From NCBI RefSeq assembly GCF_007746075.1, contig NZ_CP036339.1, positions 310,001 to 374,000 on the forward strand: a stretch of DNA of 64,000 nucleotides, written 5' to 3'. The number at the start of each line of letters is the position of its first letter. Position 1 is the first letter of the stretch. Source of the stretch: Lacipirellula limnantheis (GTDB lineage: Bacteria; Planctomycetota; Planctomycetia; Pirellulales; Lacipirellulaceae). Positions 53,115 to 62,715 of the stretch are shown here, piece after piece. A model generated the notes under the pieces. The model ran no database searches. It saw nothing but the letters and a program-made list of their open reading frames with translations, and was not told where the DNA came from. A program made the position numbers and the translations under genes.

Positions 53115-56100
53115 TTGTCCGCGCCGTCGTTCGTTCATCTTCATTGCCATAGCCATTACAGTCTTCTCGACGGCGCCAGCCCGATCAAAGGGCTGGTCGG
53201 TCGCGCTAAAGAGCTGGGAATGAACGCGCTGGCGCTCACGGACCACGGCAATCTGTACGGGGCGCTCGAGTTCTACAAGGCGGCGAAAGAGGCGGGCATC
53301 AATCCGGTCCTGGGGTACGAAGCCTACGTCGCACCGGGGAGTCGGTTTGATAAGAGCGGCGCACTGAGCAGCAAGGAGGCGACGTACCATCTCACGCTGC
53401 TGGCGAAGAACAAGATTGGCTTTCGCAATCTCATCAAGATGGCGAGCCGAGCGTATTTGGAAGGGTTTTATCACAAACCTCGCATCGACCGTGCGCTGCT
53501 TGAAGAGTACTCCGAAGGAATTATCTGCCTGAGCGGCTGCGTGAGCGGCGAGTTCAGCCGCGCGCTGCTGAAAAGTAGTTCCGGCAAAGTCGGCGGCGGG
53601 CTGGTCGAGGAGCAAATCGAAAAGGCCCGCGAGATCGCCGCGTGGTTCCACAACGTCTTCGGCGACCGGTATTTCATCGAGATTCAGGACAACGGCCTGG
53701 AGATTCAGCGACTCGCGAAGGAGGCGGCGATCGAGGTTGCCAACCGCATGGGACTGCCGCTGGTGGCGACCAGCGACGCCCACTATGTGCGACAGGACGA
53801 CGCGGTCGCGCAGGACGTACTCCTCTGCATTAACACGGGGAAGTTTCGCACCGACACGAACCGGATGAAAATGGAGGGAGACCAGTTCTTCCTCCGTAGC
53901 GCGGATGAGATGTTCACCGCCCTGCCCGACCAGCAGGAAGCGCTCGCCCGTTCGCAGCAGATTGCCGACTCGGTCGACATCGACCTGGAACTCGGCAAAC
54001 GGTACTTTCCCACGTTCGAGGTTCCCAAGGAAACCAATTCGCAAGACTATCTGCGGCAGTTGGTGATTGCCGGGCTCAAGGAGCGCTACGCCAAACGCCC
54101 TGACCGGTGGAGCGCGGCGGGGGAACTCTCCAAAGAGGTGATGGATCGGGTCGATCGCGAGCTCGGCGTCATCAACAAGCTCGGGTTTTACGACTACTTC
54201 CTCATCGTCTGGGACTTCGTGCGCTTCGCGGTCGAGAACGACATCCCCTGCACGGCGAGAGGTTCAGGCGTCGGTTCGCTCGTCTGTTACGCGCTGAAGC
54301 TGAGCCATGTTTGCCCGTTGGAGTATGACCTGCTGTTCGAACGGTTCCTCGACGAAAGCCGGCTCGAGGCGCCTGATATCGACATCGACTTTTGCAAGGA
54401 ACGCCGCAGCGAGGTCATCGACTACGTCAAACGGAAATACGGCGACGCAAACGTGGCGCAGATTGGCACGTTCGGCACGCTGGCGGCGCGGGCCGCGATT
54501 CGCGACGTCGGCCGCACGCTCGGCATGCCGATTTTCCGCGTCGACCAAGTCGTCGGCATGGTGCCCGATCAGCTTGGCATCTCGATCAAGAAGGCGCTCG
54601 AAACGAGCGACGAGCTGAAGAAGACCTACGAGGGCGATCACGAAGTTCGTGAGCTGATCGACCTCGCACAGAAGATTGAAGGTCTCGCGCGCAACGTCGG
54701 CACGCACGCCGCGGCGGTGGTGATCGCGGCCCGGCCGGTCGATGAGTTCGTGCCGCTGCAGCATGTGAAGGGCAAGACCGACGTCATCACCCAGTGGGCG
54801 ATGGGCGACGTCGAAGCAGCCGGCCTGCTGAAGATGGACTTCCTCGGCCTGCGCAACCTCACGATCCTCGCCAGCAGCGTCGCGCTCATTGAAAAGTCGC
54901 GCGGCGTGCGGATCGATCCGTACGCGTTCCCGCTCGACGACAAGCCGACGTTCCAGTTGCTCTGTCGCGGAGAAACGAAGGGCATCTTTCAGCTCGAAAG
55001 CGGCGGCATTCGCGACTTGCTCCAGCGGATGAAGCCCGACCACTTCCGCGACATCATCGCCACGAACGCCCTCTACCGGCCAGGTCCGCTCGAAGGCGGC
55101 ATGGTCGATCAATACATCGAAGTGAAGCATGGCCGTAAGCCGGCCGAGTATCCGCACGAAGTGACCGAAGAGATTCTCGCCGAAACGCACGGCGTGATGG
55201 TGTACCAAGAACAGGTCATGCGGATTCTCAACAAGCTGGGGGGGATCAAGCTCTCCAACGCGTACACCTGCATTAAGGCGATCAGCAAGAAAAAGCTGCC
55301 GATGATCGCCAAGTACAAGCAGGAATTCATCGACGGCGCCAAGTCGCTGGGACTGGATGAGAAAAAGTCGGACGAGCTCTTCGGCATGATCGAGAAGTTC
55401 GCCGGCTACGGTTTTAACAAGAGTCACTCGACGGCGTACGCGCTCATCGCGTACATGACGGCGTACTTGAAGACGCACTACCCGGTCGAGTTCATGGCGG
55501 CGCTGTTGTCGTGCGATATCTCGGGCCGCAACTTTAAGAGCAAGGATCCGCTGGTTGAACATATTGAAGATTGCCGGCGGATGAACATCGAGGTCTTGCC
55601 GCCTGACGTGAATCAGGGCGATCCCGAGTTCACGGTGGAAGACGGCAAGATCGTGTTTGGCCTCAGTGCGATCAAGACATGCGGCGGCGCGGCTGCCGAG
55701 GGAATCGCCGCCGAGCGAAAGAAGAACGGACCATTCACGAGTATTTTTGATTTTTGCGAACGGGTCGACGCCTCGCTCTGCAACCGGGCGGCGATCGAAT
55801 CGCTCATCAAGGCGGGGGCCTTCGACAAACTCGGCGGCCACCGAGCCCAATACATGGCCGTCCTAGACAAGGCGCTGCAGGCGGGCGCCGCCGTCGTCGC
55901 CGACCGTCGGGCCGGTCAAAAGGGCCTCTGCTTTGACGAGGACGACGACGAGGAACAGGCCGCCACGGCGGCGTCGCTCCCGGAGGTAAACGTCTGGACC
56001 GAGAAGGAGCAGCTTACGCAAGAGAAGGAAGTGCTGGGTTACTACCTGTCCAGCCACCCGCTGGCGGAGTTCGAGCAGACGCTCGGAACCTTTTGCACCC

Positions 56101-56723
56101 ACACGAGCAAGACGATCGGCGCCCTTGCCCACCGCGACGAAGTGCTGCTCGGCGGCATGATCGCGGCGATCAAGTTCTCGCACACCAAGAACCCCCGCCC
56201 AGGCAGCGTCAACACGAAATACGCGATGTGGGACCTGGAGGATATGGACGGCATCACCCGTTGCATCCTCTGGCCCGAGCAGTTCGCCATCTGCGGCGAA
56301 CACGTCGTCGCCGACGCAATTCTTGGCGTCCGCGGCAAGATCGACCGCCGCCCCGGAGCCGAGGAAGTCAACCTGATCGTCGATGAACTGATTCCGCTCA
56401 GCGAACTTTCAGAACGCTATGCCACGGGCGTGATGATTCGCGTGCGCGAAGCCGAGCATGGACAGCGCGGGCTGGAGCAGCTGCGCGAAATCTTGCGCGG
56501 CTATCCCGGCAACAAGAAGCTGCGGCTCAGGCTCGACCTGGCGGCTGGCGGGCAGGTGTGGCTCGACAGCAAATGGCCGGGGTTGGAATTGAATCCTGAG
56601 TTGCGCGAGCGCGTTGAGGGATTGCTCGGGCCCGGGAGTTTGGCGCTGCAGGCGACGAAGCCGAAGATGCAGTCGGGAGCCGATCAGAATGGGCGACGAT
56701 CGCGACAACCGGCGCGTACGTAA
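53115..56723 (+). CDS. dnaE: DNA polymerase III alpha subunit (replicative polymerase)
   Basis: 1202 residues, TTG start at 53115 with an aggagg box 7 bases upstream. The PHP domain begins HLHCHSHYSLLDGASPIKGL, the polymerase catalytic aspartates are in PDIDIDF (Asp421, Asp423, Asp425), and the tail has an OB-like region. Motifs GRGSGVGSLVCYAL-like (here ARGSGVGSLVCYALK) and FNKSHSTAYALIAYMTAYLK are typical. It polymerises chromosomal DNA as part of Pol III. Length fits the DnaE1 class. No polC-type domain is present. It is preceded by a repeat rather than an operon partner. Confidence 0.98.
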   Translation: MSAPSFVHLHCHSHYSLLDGASPIKGLVGRAKELGMNALALTDHGNLYGALEFYKAAKEAGINPVLGYEAYVAPGSRFDKSGALSSKEATYHLTLLAKNKIGFRNLIKMASRAYLEGFYHKPRIDRALLEEYSEGIICLSGCVSGEFSRALLKSSSGKVGGGLVEEQIEKAREIAAWFHNVFGDRYFIEIQDNGLEIQRLAKEAAIEVANRMGLPLVATSDAHYVRQDDAVAQDVLLCINTGKFRTDTNRMKMEGDQFFLRSADEMFTALPDQQEALARSQQIADSVDIDLELGKRYFPTFEVPKETNSQDYLRQLVIAGLKERYAKRPDRWSAAGELSKEVMDRVDRELGVINKLGFYDYFLIVWDFVRFAVENDIPCTARGSGVGSLVCYALKLSHVCPLEYDLLFERFLDESRLEAPDIDIDFCKERRSEVIDYVKRKYGDANVAQIGTFGTLAARAAIRDVGRTLGMPIFRVDQVVGMVPDQLGISIKKALETSDELKKTYEGDHEVRELIDLAQKIEGLARNVGTHAAAVVIAARPVDEFVPLQHVKGKTDVITQWAMGDVEAAGLLKMDFLGLRNLTILASSVALIEKSRGVRIDPYAFPLDDKPTFQLLCRGETKGIFQLESGGIRDLLQRMKPDHFRDIIATNALYRPGPLEGGMVDQYIEVKHGRKPAEYPHEVTEEILAETHGVMVYQEQVMRILNKLGGIKLSNAYTCIKAISKKKLPMIAKYKQEFIDGAKSLGLDEKKSDELFGMIEKFAGYGFNKSHSTAYALIAYMTAYLKTHYPVEFMAALLSCDISGRNFKSKDPLVEHIEDCRRMNIEVLPPDVNQGDPEFTVEDGKIVFGLSAIKTCGGAAAEGIAAERKKNGPFTSIFDFCERVDASLCNRAAIESLIKAGAFDKLGGHRAQYMAVLDKALQAGAAVVADRRAGQKGLCFDEDDDEEQAATAASLPEVNVWTEKEQLTQEKEVLGYYLSSHPLAEFEQTLGTFCTHTSKTIGALAHRDEVLLGGMIAAIKFSHTKNPRPGSVNTKYAMWDLEDMDGITRCILWPEQFAICGEHVVADAILGVRGKIDRRPGAEEVNLIVDELIPLSELSERYATGVMIRVREAEHGQRGLEQLREILRGYPGNKKLRLRLDLAAGGQVWLDSKWPGLELNPELRERVEGLLGPGSLALQATKPKMQSGADQNGRRSRQPART

Positions 56724-56869
56724 CGCATTGGCTGGGGTAGCCGTGAAAAGGCGCAAGATTCGCAATGGCCTGAGGCTCTAGACACAGAGCCAGTCGGCGT
56801 CGACGAGCAGCCGTCGCCTCTTTTGAATTCCATGCGACTTTTTGCAATTAATGGAAGCCGCCATTCATC

Positions 56870-57184
56870 ATGCCGAACAACTACCTCGACCCCGGTCCGA
56901 CGAGAGATGAACTTGACTCATCCACGGGACTGAAACTGCTGGAGTTCGGCGCCCCCTGGTGCGGCCACTGCCAGCTGGCGGCGCCGGCGGTTGAGGAGGC
57001 GCTCGCGGAGTTTTCCGGCGTCGAGCACGTCAAAGTCGAAGATGGCCCCGGCCGACCGCTGGGGCGTTCCTTCCGCGTCAAGCTTTGGCCGACGCTGATT
57101 GCCCTTCGCGACGGGGCGGAAGCGGCTCGTGCGGTGCGCCCTGAAACCGCCGATGCGGTGCGGGCCCTGCTGCGACAACTCTAA
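56870..57184 (+). CDS. thioredoxin-fold protein
   Basis: 104 residues. The motif FGAPWCGHCQLAAPAVEEA (Trp30, Cys31 and Cys34) is the thioredoxin active site, with His in place of the usual Pro between the cysteines. A second cis-Pro site is seen in KLWPTLIALRDG. It should carry out disulfide exchange in the cytoplasm; no signal peptide is present. The short form with an N-terminal extension LDPGPTRDELD is less common. The gene lies alone between dnaE and the decarboxylase. Confidence 0.9.
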   Translation: MPNNYLDPGPTRDELDSSTGLKLLEFGAPWCGHCQLAAPAVEEALAEFSGVEHVKVEDGPGRPLGRSFRVKLWPTLIALRDGAEAARAVRPETADAVRALLRQL

Positions 57185-57334
57185 CTACTTGCTGGGAATT
57201 GCCGCATTTTGCGACACGCGGCACACGACGGCGCCCTGACCTCCGCGTCGCTTCTCGATTAAAATGGGGCCATGCCGAGCGGCAGACCGCTCTACTTGGC
57301 TGGCGGATCACTTTATCGGAAAGCGTTTTCACGC

Positions 57335-58309
57335 ATGTCGCGCATCAAACGGATTCTCGTCACCGGCGGCGCCGGGTTTCTTGGCTCGCACCTGTGCGAA
57401 CGCCTGGTTGCCGAAGGGCACGACGTCCTCTGCCTCGACAATTTTTTCACGAGCCAGAAGAGCAACGTCGAGCACCTGCTGGGGAAGCCGAATTTCGAGC
57501 TGATCCGCCACGACGTCACGGTGCCGATTCATCTGGAAGTCGACGAAATCTACAACCTCGCCTGCCCCGCCGCGCCCGGGCACTATCAGTACAATCCGAT
57601 CAAAACGATGAAGACGTCGGTGATCGGGTCGATCAACATGCTCGGCATGGCCAAGCGCTGCCGGGCGAAGATCTTGCAGGCGTCGACGAGCGAAGTTTAT
57701 GGCGACCCGGAAGTTCACCCGCAGGTCGAGAGTTACCGCGGTTCGGTGAATCCAATCGGCCCGCGGGCTTGCTACGACGAGGGCAAACGCGCCGCCGAGA
57801 CGCTGTTCGTCGACTATCACCGCATGAACAACGTGAACGTCCGGATTGTGCGGATCTTCAATACCTACGGCCCGCGGATGCATCCGTACGACGGCCGGGT
57901 CGTGTCGAACTTCATTCGCCAGGCGCTGGCGGGAGAAGACATCACGATCTTCGGCGACGGCGAGCAGACCCGCAGCTTCTGTTATCGCGACGATCTGATC
58001 GAGGGCTTTGTCCGCATGATGGCGGCGCCCGACGATTTCATCGGTCCGGTGAATATCGGCAACCCCGGCGAGTTCACGATTCGCGAGCTGGCGGAGCTTG
58101 TGATTGAGTTGACCGGATCGAAGTCAAAGCTGGTCACACGGCCGCTGCCGGCGGATGATCCGACGCGGAGGCGGCCAGATATCACGCTCGCCAAAGCGAA
58201 GTTGGGTTGGGAGCCGAAGGCGCCGCTGCGCGAAGGGCTGGCGGAAACGATCAAGTGGTTCCGGTCGATTGACGTCGCCGACTACCGTGCGCCAACGCCC
58301 AACTATTGA
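57335..58309 (+). CDS. UDP-glucuronate decarboxylase (UDP-xylose synthase-like, SDR)
   Basis: 324 residues. The NAD-binding GGAGFLG (11-17), the TSEVYGDP motif and the catalytic Tyr147-x3-Lys151 (YDEGK) define an extended SDR enzyme. Close match to UDP-xylose synthases: [20 protein letters not shown] and [20 protein letters not shown]. It converts UDP-glucuronate to UDP-xylose for surface polysaccharides. An upstream frame with [12 protein letters not shown] has no support. Its stop overlaps the end of the convergent VanZ gene by 7 bases. Confidence 0.95.
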   Translation: MSRIKRILVTGGAGFLGSHLCERLVAEGHDVLCLDNFFTSQKSNVEHLLGKPNFELIRHDVTVPIHLEVDEIYNLACPAAPGHYQYNPIKTMKTSVIGSINMLGMAKRCRAKILQASTSEVYGDPEVHPQVESYRGSVNPIGPRACYDEGKRAAETLFVDYHRMNNVNVRIVRIFNTYGPRMHPYDGRVVSNFIRQALAGEDITIFGDGEQTRSFCYRDDLIEGFVRMMAAPDDFIGPVNIGNPGEFTIRELAELVIELTGSKSKLVTRPLPADDPTRRRPDITLAKAKLGWEPKAPLREGLAETIKWFRSIDVADYRAPTPNY

Positions 58310-58731
58310 TCGCCGTCGCCGCGTCCAGTCACCGCGAACAAGAGCGGTCGCAACAATTGATAAACGACGATGCCGATGGTGACCCCGAGCACGTCGGCGG
58401 CCCAGTCGCTCATGTCGCAGGTCCGCCAGACGGGAATCTGCGTCCACTCGTCGAAGGCGCCGTAAATGACCCCGGCAAGCCAAACCGCGAAGTAGTGTCG
58501 CGCGCCAAGGATGCCGATCGTCAATTCCCAACCGGCAAGAACGAGATAGGTGAGCAGCAAATACCCTGCGAAGTGGGCCCACTTGTCGGAGAACGACGGG
58601 CCGCCGGGTCCGAAGGAGGGGATGTGCGTGCCCATGAAGAGCAGCGCAAAATAGACGATCGCCAGCGTCCGCGCGCGCGAGGCGATGCGTTGAAGCCGAT
58701 CGGTGCGGGGCGGCGGGGCGTCGGGCGTCAT
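58303..58731 (-). CDS. VanZ-like membrane protein
   Basis: 142 residues with four hydrophobic segments. [20 protein letters not shown] and [20 protein letters not shown] match the VanZ family. VanZ was first known for low-level teicoplanin resistance; the wider family has no defined function. It is convergent to the UDP-glucuronate decarboxylase gene with a 7-base overlap. Confidence 0.9.
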   Translation of the reverse strand: MTPDAPPPRTDRLQRIASRARTLAIVYFALLFMGTHIPSFGPGGPSFSDKWAHFAGYLLLTYLVLAGWELTIGILGARHYFAVWLAGVIYGAFDEWTQIPVWRTCDMSDWAADVLGVTIGIVVYQLLRPLLFAVTGRGDGDQ

Positions 58732-58852
58732 GGCGAAGAAGGGCGAGACGTCGCAAGCGAGGGGGGATCGATTGCGACCAAGTCTTTAGGGGCGATTCGA
58801 CAGTCTAATGGGACGACGCCCCGTCGGATAGGAATCAAACCTCTGCGAGTCA

Positions 58853-59344
58853 ATGCGAATGGGAAGTCTGTCGGACGATGAAAGGTACATGAGGCTCGCG
58901 TTGCAACAGGCGACGGCGGCGGCCGAAGCGGATGAAGCTCCGGTTGGCGCCGTGATCGTTGCGGCGGGCCGCGTGCTGGCGGCCGCTCGGAACGAGCGCG
59001 AAGCGCTGCGGGACCCGACGGCGCACGCCGAGATGATTGCGATCACGCAGGCGGCGTCGGCGCTGGAGAGCTGGCGTTTGGAGAACTGCACGCTTTACGT
59101 CACCTTGGAGCCGTGCCCCATGTGCGCCGGCGCCATCGTGATGGCGCGGATTCCACGGGTGGTCTTTGGGGCGCTCGATCCGAAGGGGGGCGCGGTGCGC
59201 AGTCTTTATCGACTGCTGGAGGACGAACGGCTGAACCACCGGGTCGAGGTCGTCGAGGGCGTCCTGAGCGAACCGTGCGGCCAAGTTCTGTCAGAGTTCT
59301 TTCGAGGAAAGCGTCGAGACCGGCGGCGACCGGACGGCGGCTGA
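58853..59344 (+). CDS. tadA: tRNA-specific adenosine deaminase
   Basis: 163 residues. The cytidine-deaminase-fold zinc site is complete: THAEM (His58, Glu60) and EPCPMCAGA (Cys88, Cys91). TadA converts A34 of tRNA-Arg to inosine and is essential in most bacteria. ATGs at 58853 and 58859 are both possible. The basic C-terminal tail ([12 protein letters not shown]) is longer than in E. coli. Confidence 0.95.
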   Translation: MRMGSLSDDERYMRLALQQATAAAEADEAPVGAVIVAAGRVLAAARNEREALRDPTAHAEMIAITQAASALESWRLENCTLYVTLEPCPMCAGAIVMARIPRVVFGALDPKGGAVRSLYRLLEDERLNHRVEVVEGVLSEPCGQVLSEFFRGKRRDRRRPDGG

Positions 59345-59673
59345 CGCGACTTGAGCGAAATAACGGCCCAGAGAGTCCAGGCGGCGCCCGCGGAAAGGAT
59401 TGGCCGGATCGCGCCGGCGGACGGGAAGTCGTCGGGTGCGATTGTCGCTCCAATGGCGCCGATTTTCCCGGCGATTGGCCAAAAGATCCTGGCGAAGCGG
59501 TCGAGAAAATGGCTGACAGGCGCTGGCGCTGCGATCAAACTGGAAGCTTGCCTTGCGTCTGGCTGGCGACTTCGCCAACGGCTAAGTTTGTCCCGCCGCA
59601 GACGTAAGGATAGAATCAAACGAGATCTGAGCCCATCCAACAAGCCGGCGCGACGTTGCCCGCGGAGTCGACC

Positions 59674-60255
59674 ATGAGAGCATTTTTGGCGGCAGTGGCG
59701 TTAACTTCAATGTTCGCCCTTCAGGCGCATGCACAGCAGCAGGCCAATTACTCTCAAGCGCAGCTGAATGCCCTTAAGAATCACAACTCGGCGGCGACGT
59801 TCACCAGCGACCGCGTCAAGAGCCAAATCTACAATCGCTCGGTGCCGCAGTATAATTTTTCGAACGTCAATCGCGGCCTGTTCAGGGGAGCGATGAATGG
59901 CCAAGGCCAAGGCCGATCGAAACCGTTCTCGCATGTGAGTCAAGGACCAAGCTCGTCGCCTTATCTCGGCATGTTGGCGGACAACCCGTTCACCTCGACG
60001 ACGTCAAACTATTTCAATCACGTCCGCCCCCAGATCGAGCAGCAAAAGGCGAACGAAAAGTTGATGATGCAGAACGCCAAGATGCAGCATCAACTCAATG
60101 AGATCGCGGCCAAGCCGCCGTATGACATTACCGGTTCGGAAGATCGCGCTCCCACGGGACACGCATCGGTCTACCAAAACAATGGCGGCGTCTACGCCAA
60201 CCCGGGCGGCTATTATCCGCAGGTGCAGATTCGCAGCGTCCGCGGGCAGAAGTAA
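59674..60255 (+). CDS. exported low-complexity protein (paralogue of 11095-11670)
   Basis: 193 residues with a signal peptide (residues 1-21, ending LQAHAQQQ). It is rich in Gln, Asn and Ser and shares three blocks with the protein at 11095: KPFSHVSQGPSSSPYLGMLA, NYFNHVRPQIEQQKANE and the TGHASVYQNNGGVYANPGGY tail. No catalytic motif is visible. It lies next to the BBP7 outer-membrane gene on the same strand and may act in the envelope. A TTG start 18 bases upstream is unlikely. Confidence 0.8.
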   Translation: MRAFLAAVALTSMFALQAHAQQQANYSQAQLNALKNHNSAATFTSDRVKSQIYNRSVPQYNFSNVNRGLFRGAMNGQGQGRSKPFSHVSQGPSSSPYLGMLADNPFTSTTSNYFNHVRPQIEQQKANEKLMMQNAKMQHQLNEIAAKPPYDITGSEDRAPTGHASVYQNNGGVYANPGGYYPQVQIRSVRGQK

Positions 60256-60487
60256 TCGGCCGAACTTCGCACGGCGTTGACGCTTGCTGAATCATGGTCC
60301 GCAGGCCCTGCTAGCTCATGCGTTCGCGCCGACCCCGCCGCCTTCTTGTCGCCGAACTGCTCTTGGCGCAATCTCTGGGTTTCTGCTAGAAGCCCCGCCG
60401 CTTTTCGCGCACTCTTCGTGCAGACACACTTCCAGCGGCGCCGTCGGGCCGAGCCTTGGCCCGGCGCTGCGATAGGGATGGAACCCC

Positions 60488-62458
60488 ATGAACCAGGGAT
60501 GTACCTCCGCGCGCTCGGGACGGCTCAGCAAGGCCGTTTGTTGGAGCGCCTTCATGGCCTTCGTGCTTGCCTCGGCGGCTAGCGTCGCGCTAGCGCAGCA
60601 GGCGCCGGCGCGGCGAAACGTTCGCGACGCCGATCGGGCGGCGGGCGAGTTGATCGATTCGTTTTTCGATTCCGCCGCTGACGGCAGCCGATCAATGCGC
60701 CCGGTCAAGAACGCACTCGGCGGCCAGCCGAGCAAGGCATCCGTTCGACCGCAGTGGACCGCTCGCTTGGCCCGCAATCCAAAGGCCGACGACGGCAACC
60801 CGCCGTATGTGCTCATTGACCGCTACGGCGGCATTCAGCGCTACGTCGAACCGACGCCGACCGTCAATCTCGATCGCTATCTAGGCCAAACGATCACCGT
60901 TCGCCGCGATACGGGGCACACGCTGCTGGCGAGTCAACTGGAGCTTCCTAAACTTGCGCGCCCGGCCGGGGCCGTGGTCGGCGGCGGCGATGTTCGCTTG
61001 GCGGCCGCCGAAGAACCGGCGACGCCCGGGGAACCGACGTTAGCAGATGGGGCCGCGGCCGCGGAAGCGATTCCCGCGGAGCCTTTGCCCGATCCCATTC
61101 CCCAACCGCAGTCGATGGTCGAGGGCCAGCAAGGACCTTGGCTCGACGCCGCGGGCAATCCGATCAATCTGCCGGAAGGTTCAGACCCGCTTTATCTAGA
61201 CGAGTCCGAAGGCCCCCATTTGCAAGGATGCGCCAGCTGCGGCAGCGCCGTCTGCCAAGCGCAAGGAGGCTGCGGACTCGGTTCGCGGCCCGTGTTGTGG
61301 GTGCGCGGCGAATATCTCGCCTGGTGGGCCGACGGGATGGATATTCCGCCGCTGGTGGTGCGCGGCGACGCGGTGACGAATCCCGATCCGCCGCCAGCTC
61401 AAGTCTTCGGCAATGCGTTCGTCGTCTACGGCAATCAAACGATTCTCGACGGCGTGCGCAGCGGCGGCCGCGTCCGCGCCGGCTATTGGCTGGACGACTA
61501 CGGTCAAACGGCCATCGAAGGCGAATACTTCGGCTTCGGGCAAATCAGCGAGCAATTCAACGACGGGGGCGATGGCACGTTTCCGATCGTCGGTCGTCCC
61601 TTTATCGACGCCACCACGGGATTGAACGCGGTTGAAGACGTCTCGTTTCCCGGTATCCGAGGGTCGGTCGTGGTCAATAGCGACAGCAAATTCCAGTCGG
61701 CTGGAATTGGTTTGCGGCGGAATCTCTGCTGCGCCAGCGGGCAAACGTGCTGCGGCGATCCGGTCACTTGCGGCAGTCAAGTGGGCGGCTGCGGCGCGGG
61801 CGTCGGCGGCGGGCCGTGCGCGACGTTGTTCGGCAAGGGAACTCGACACACCGACGTCTACTTTGGCTTTCGCTGGGCCCAATTGCAGGAGGGGCTCGCG
61901 ATTCAAGAGAACCTTGAGGTCATCGCGCCGTCGACCGACGTTGGGACGACCTTCCAGGTGAACGATGCATTCAACGTCAACAACGAGTTCGTCGGCGGCG
62001 AAATCGGGTTCATCTGGGACTGGGACTATCGCCGTTGGTCGCTCGAGGCGCTGACGAAGCTGGGAGTCGGCTCGACGCGGCAGCGCGTCAACATTAGCGG
62101 CAGCACCACGCGCACCGAGCCGGGCGAGGATCCGGAGACGCGGAGCGGCGGTCTGCTGGCGCAAGACAGCAATATCGGCAACTACGAACGGAATGAACTG
62201 AGCGTCCTACCGCAACTGGGCGTCACGCTCGGTTACAAGCTCACTGAGAGATTGAAGCTGACCGGCGGCTACACGTTCGTCTACTGGAGCAACGTCGTGC
62301 GACCGGGCGACCAGATCGATCCGGAAGTGAACCCCGGCAATCTGCCGTTCGCCAACCCGCCCGATGCCGACGGTCTGCCGGCGCGTCCGCAGTTCAGCTT
62401 TCGCCAGAACGATTTCTGGGCTCACGGGTTGAGCGCGGGCCTTGAGTATCAGTGGTAG
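60488..62458 (+). CDS. BBP7-family outer-membrane beta-barrel protein
   Basis: 656 residues. A signal peptide (about 1-37) is followed by a 190-residue linker rich in Ala, Pro and Glu. The C-terminal half is a repeated strand pattern characteristic of BBP7 barrels: VLWVRGEYLAWWADGMDIPP, RVRAGYWLDDYGQTAIEGEY, TDVYFGFRWAQLQEGLAIQE, EFVGGEIGFIWDWDYRRWSL and a closing HGLSAGLEYQW strand. Cysteine clusters (CASCGSAVCQAQGGCG and CCASGQTCCGDPVTCG) are typical of planctomycete versions. It likely sits in the outer membrane. Confidence 0.93.
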   Translation: MNQGCTSARSGRLSKAVCWSAFMAFVLASAASVALAQQAPARRNVRDADRAAGELIDSFFDSAADGSRSMRPVKNALGGQPSKASVRPQWTARLARNPKADDGNPPYVLIDRYGGIQRYVEPTPTVNLDRYLGQTITVRRDTGHTLLASQLELPKLARPAGAVVGGGDVRLAAAEEPATPGEPTLADGAAAAEAIPAEPLPDPIPQPQSMVEGQQGPWLDAAGNPINLPEGSDPLYLDESEGPHLQGCASCGSAVCQAQGGCGLGSRPVLWVRGEYLAWWADGMDIPPLVVRGDAVTNPDPPPAQVFGNAFVVYGNQTILDGVRSGGRVRAGYWLDDYGQTAIEGEYFGFGQISEQFNDGGDGTFPIVGRPFIDATTGLNAVEDVSFPGIRGSVVVNSDSKFQSAGIGLRRNLCCASGQTCCGDPVTCGSQVGGCGAGVGGGPCATLFGKGTRHTDVYFGFRWAQLQEGLAIQENLEVIAPSTDVGTTFQVNDAFNVNNEFVGGEIGFIWDWDYRRWSLEALTKLGVGSTRQRVNISGSTTRTEPGEDPETRSGGLLAQDSNIGNYERNELSVLPQLGVTLGYKLTERLKLTGGYTFVYWSNVVRPGDQIDPEVNPGNLPFANPPDADGLPARPQFSFRQNDFWAHGLSAGLEYQW

Positions 62459-62515
62459 CGTCGCCAGCATGGGCAGCGCTCCTGGCTGAGTTTCCATCCG
62501 CTTGTCACGTCACGA

Positions 62516-62550
62516 CGCCCGGCGAAATGTGGTGTTTTCGCCGGGCGGTT
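62516..62550 (+). terminator. terminator-like hairpin after the BBP7 gene
   Basis: A 12-bp perfect stem (cgcccggcgaaa/tttcgccgggcg) around an 8-base loop, followed by gtttcc. It lies 57 bases after the stop and ahead of the SdrD_B gene. Confidence 0.7.
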
Positions 62551-62715
62551 TCCATTTCTGGCGCTTTCGCGCTTCCCGTCGACTGGGGGTGCTGGCGCGG
62601 TGCGCGGAAATCGTCCGGCTCGTGGGAATCTGTGCGGATTAAGCGGCCGCGGGTGGCCGATAACACTCCAAAGTCGTCCTCCCTTCTTTGTCCACTCGTT
62701 GTCGAGGGTGCTCGC

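Noticed and set aside
54264..55850. 528-residue open frame antisense to dnaE
   Set aside because: Same reason: lies within dnaE, no ribosome-binding site, no homology.
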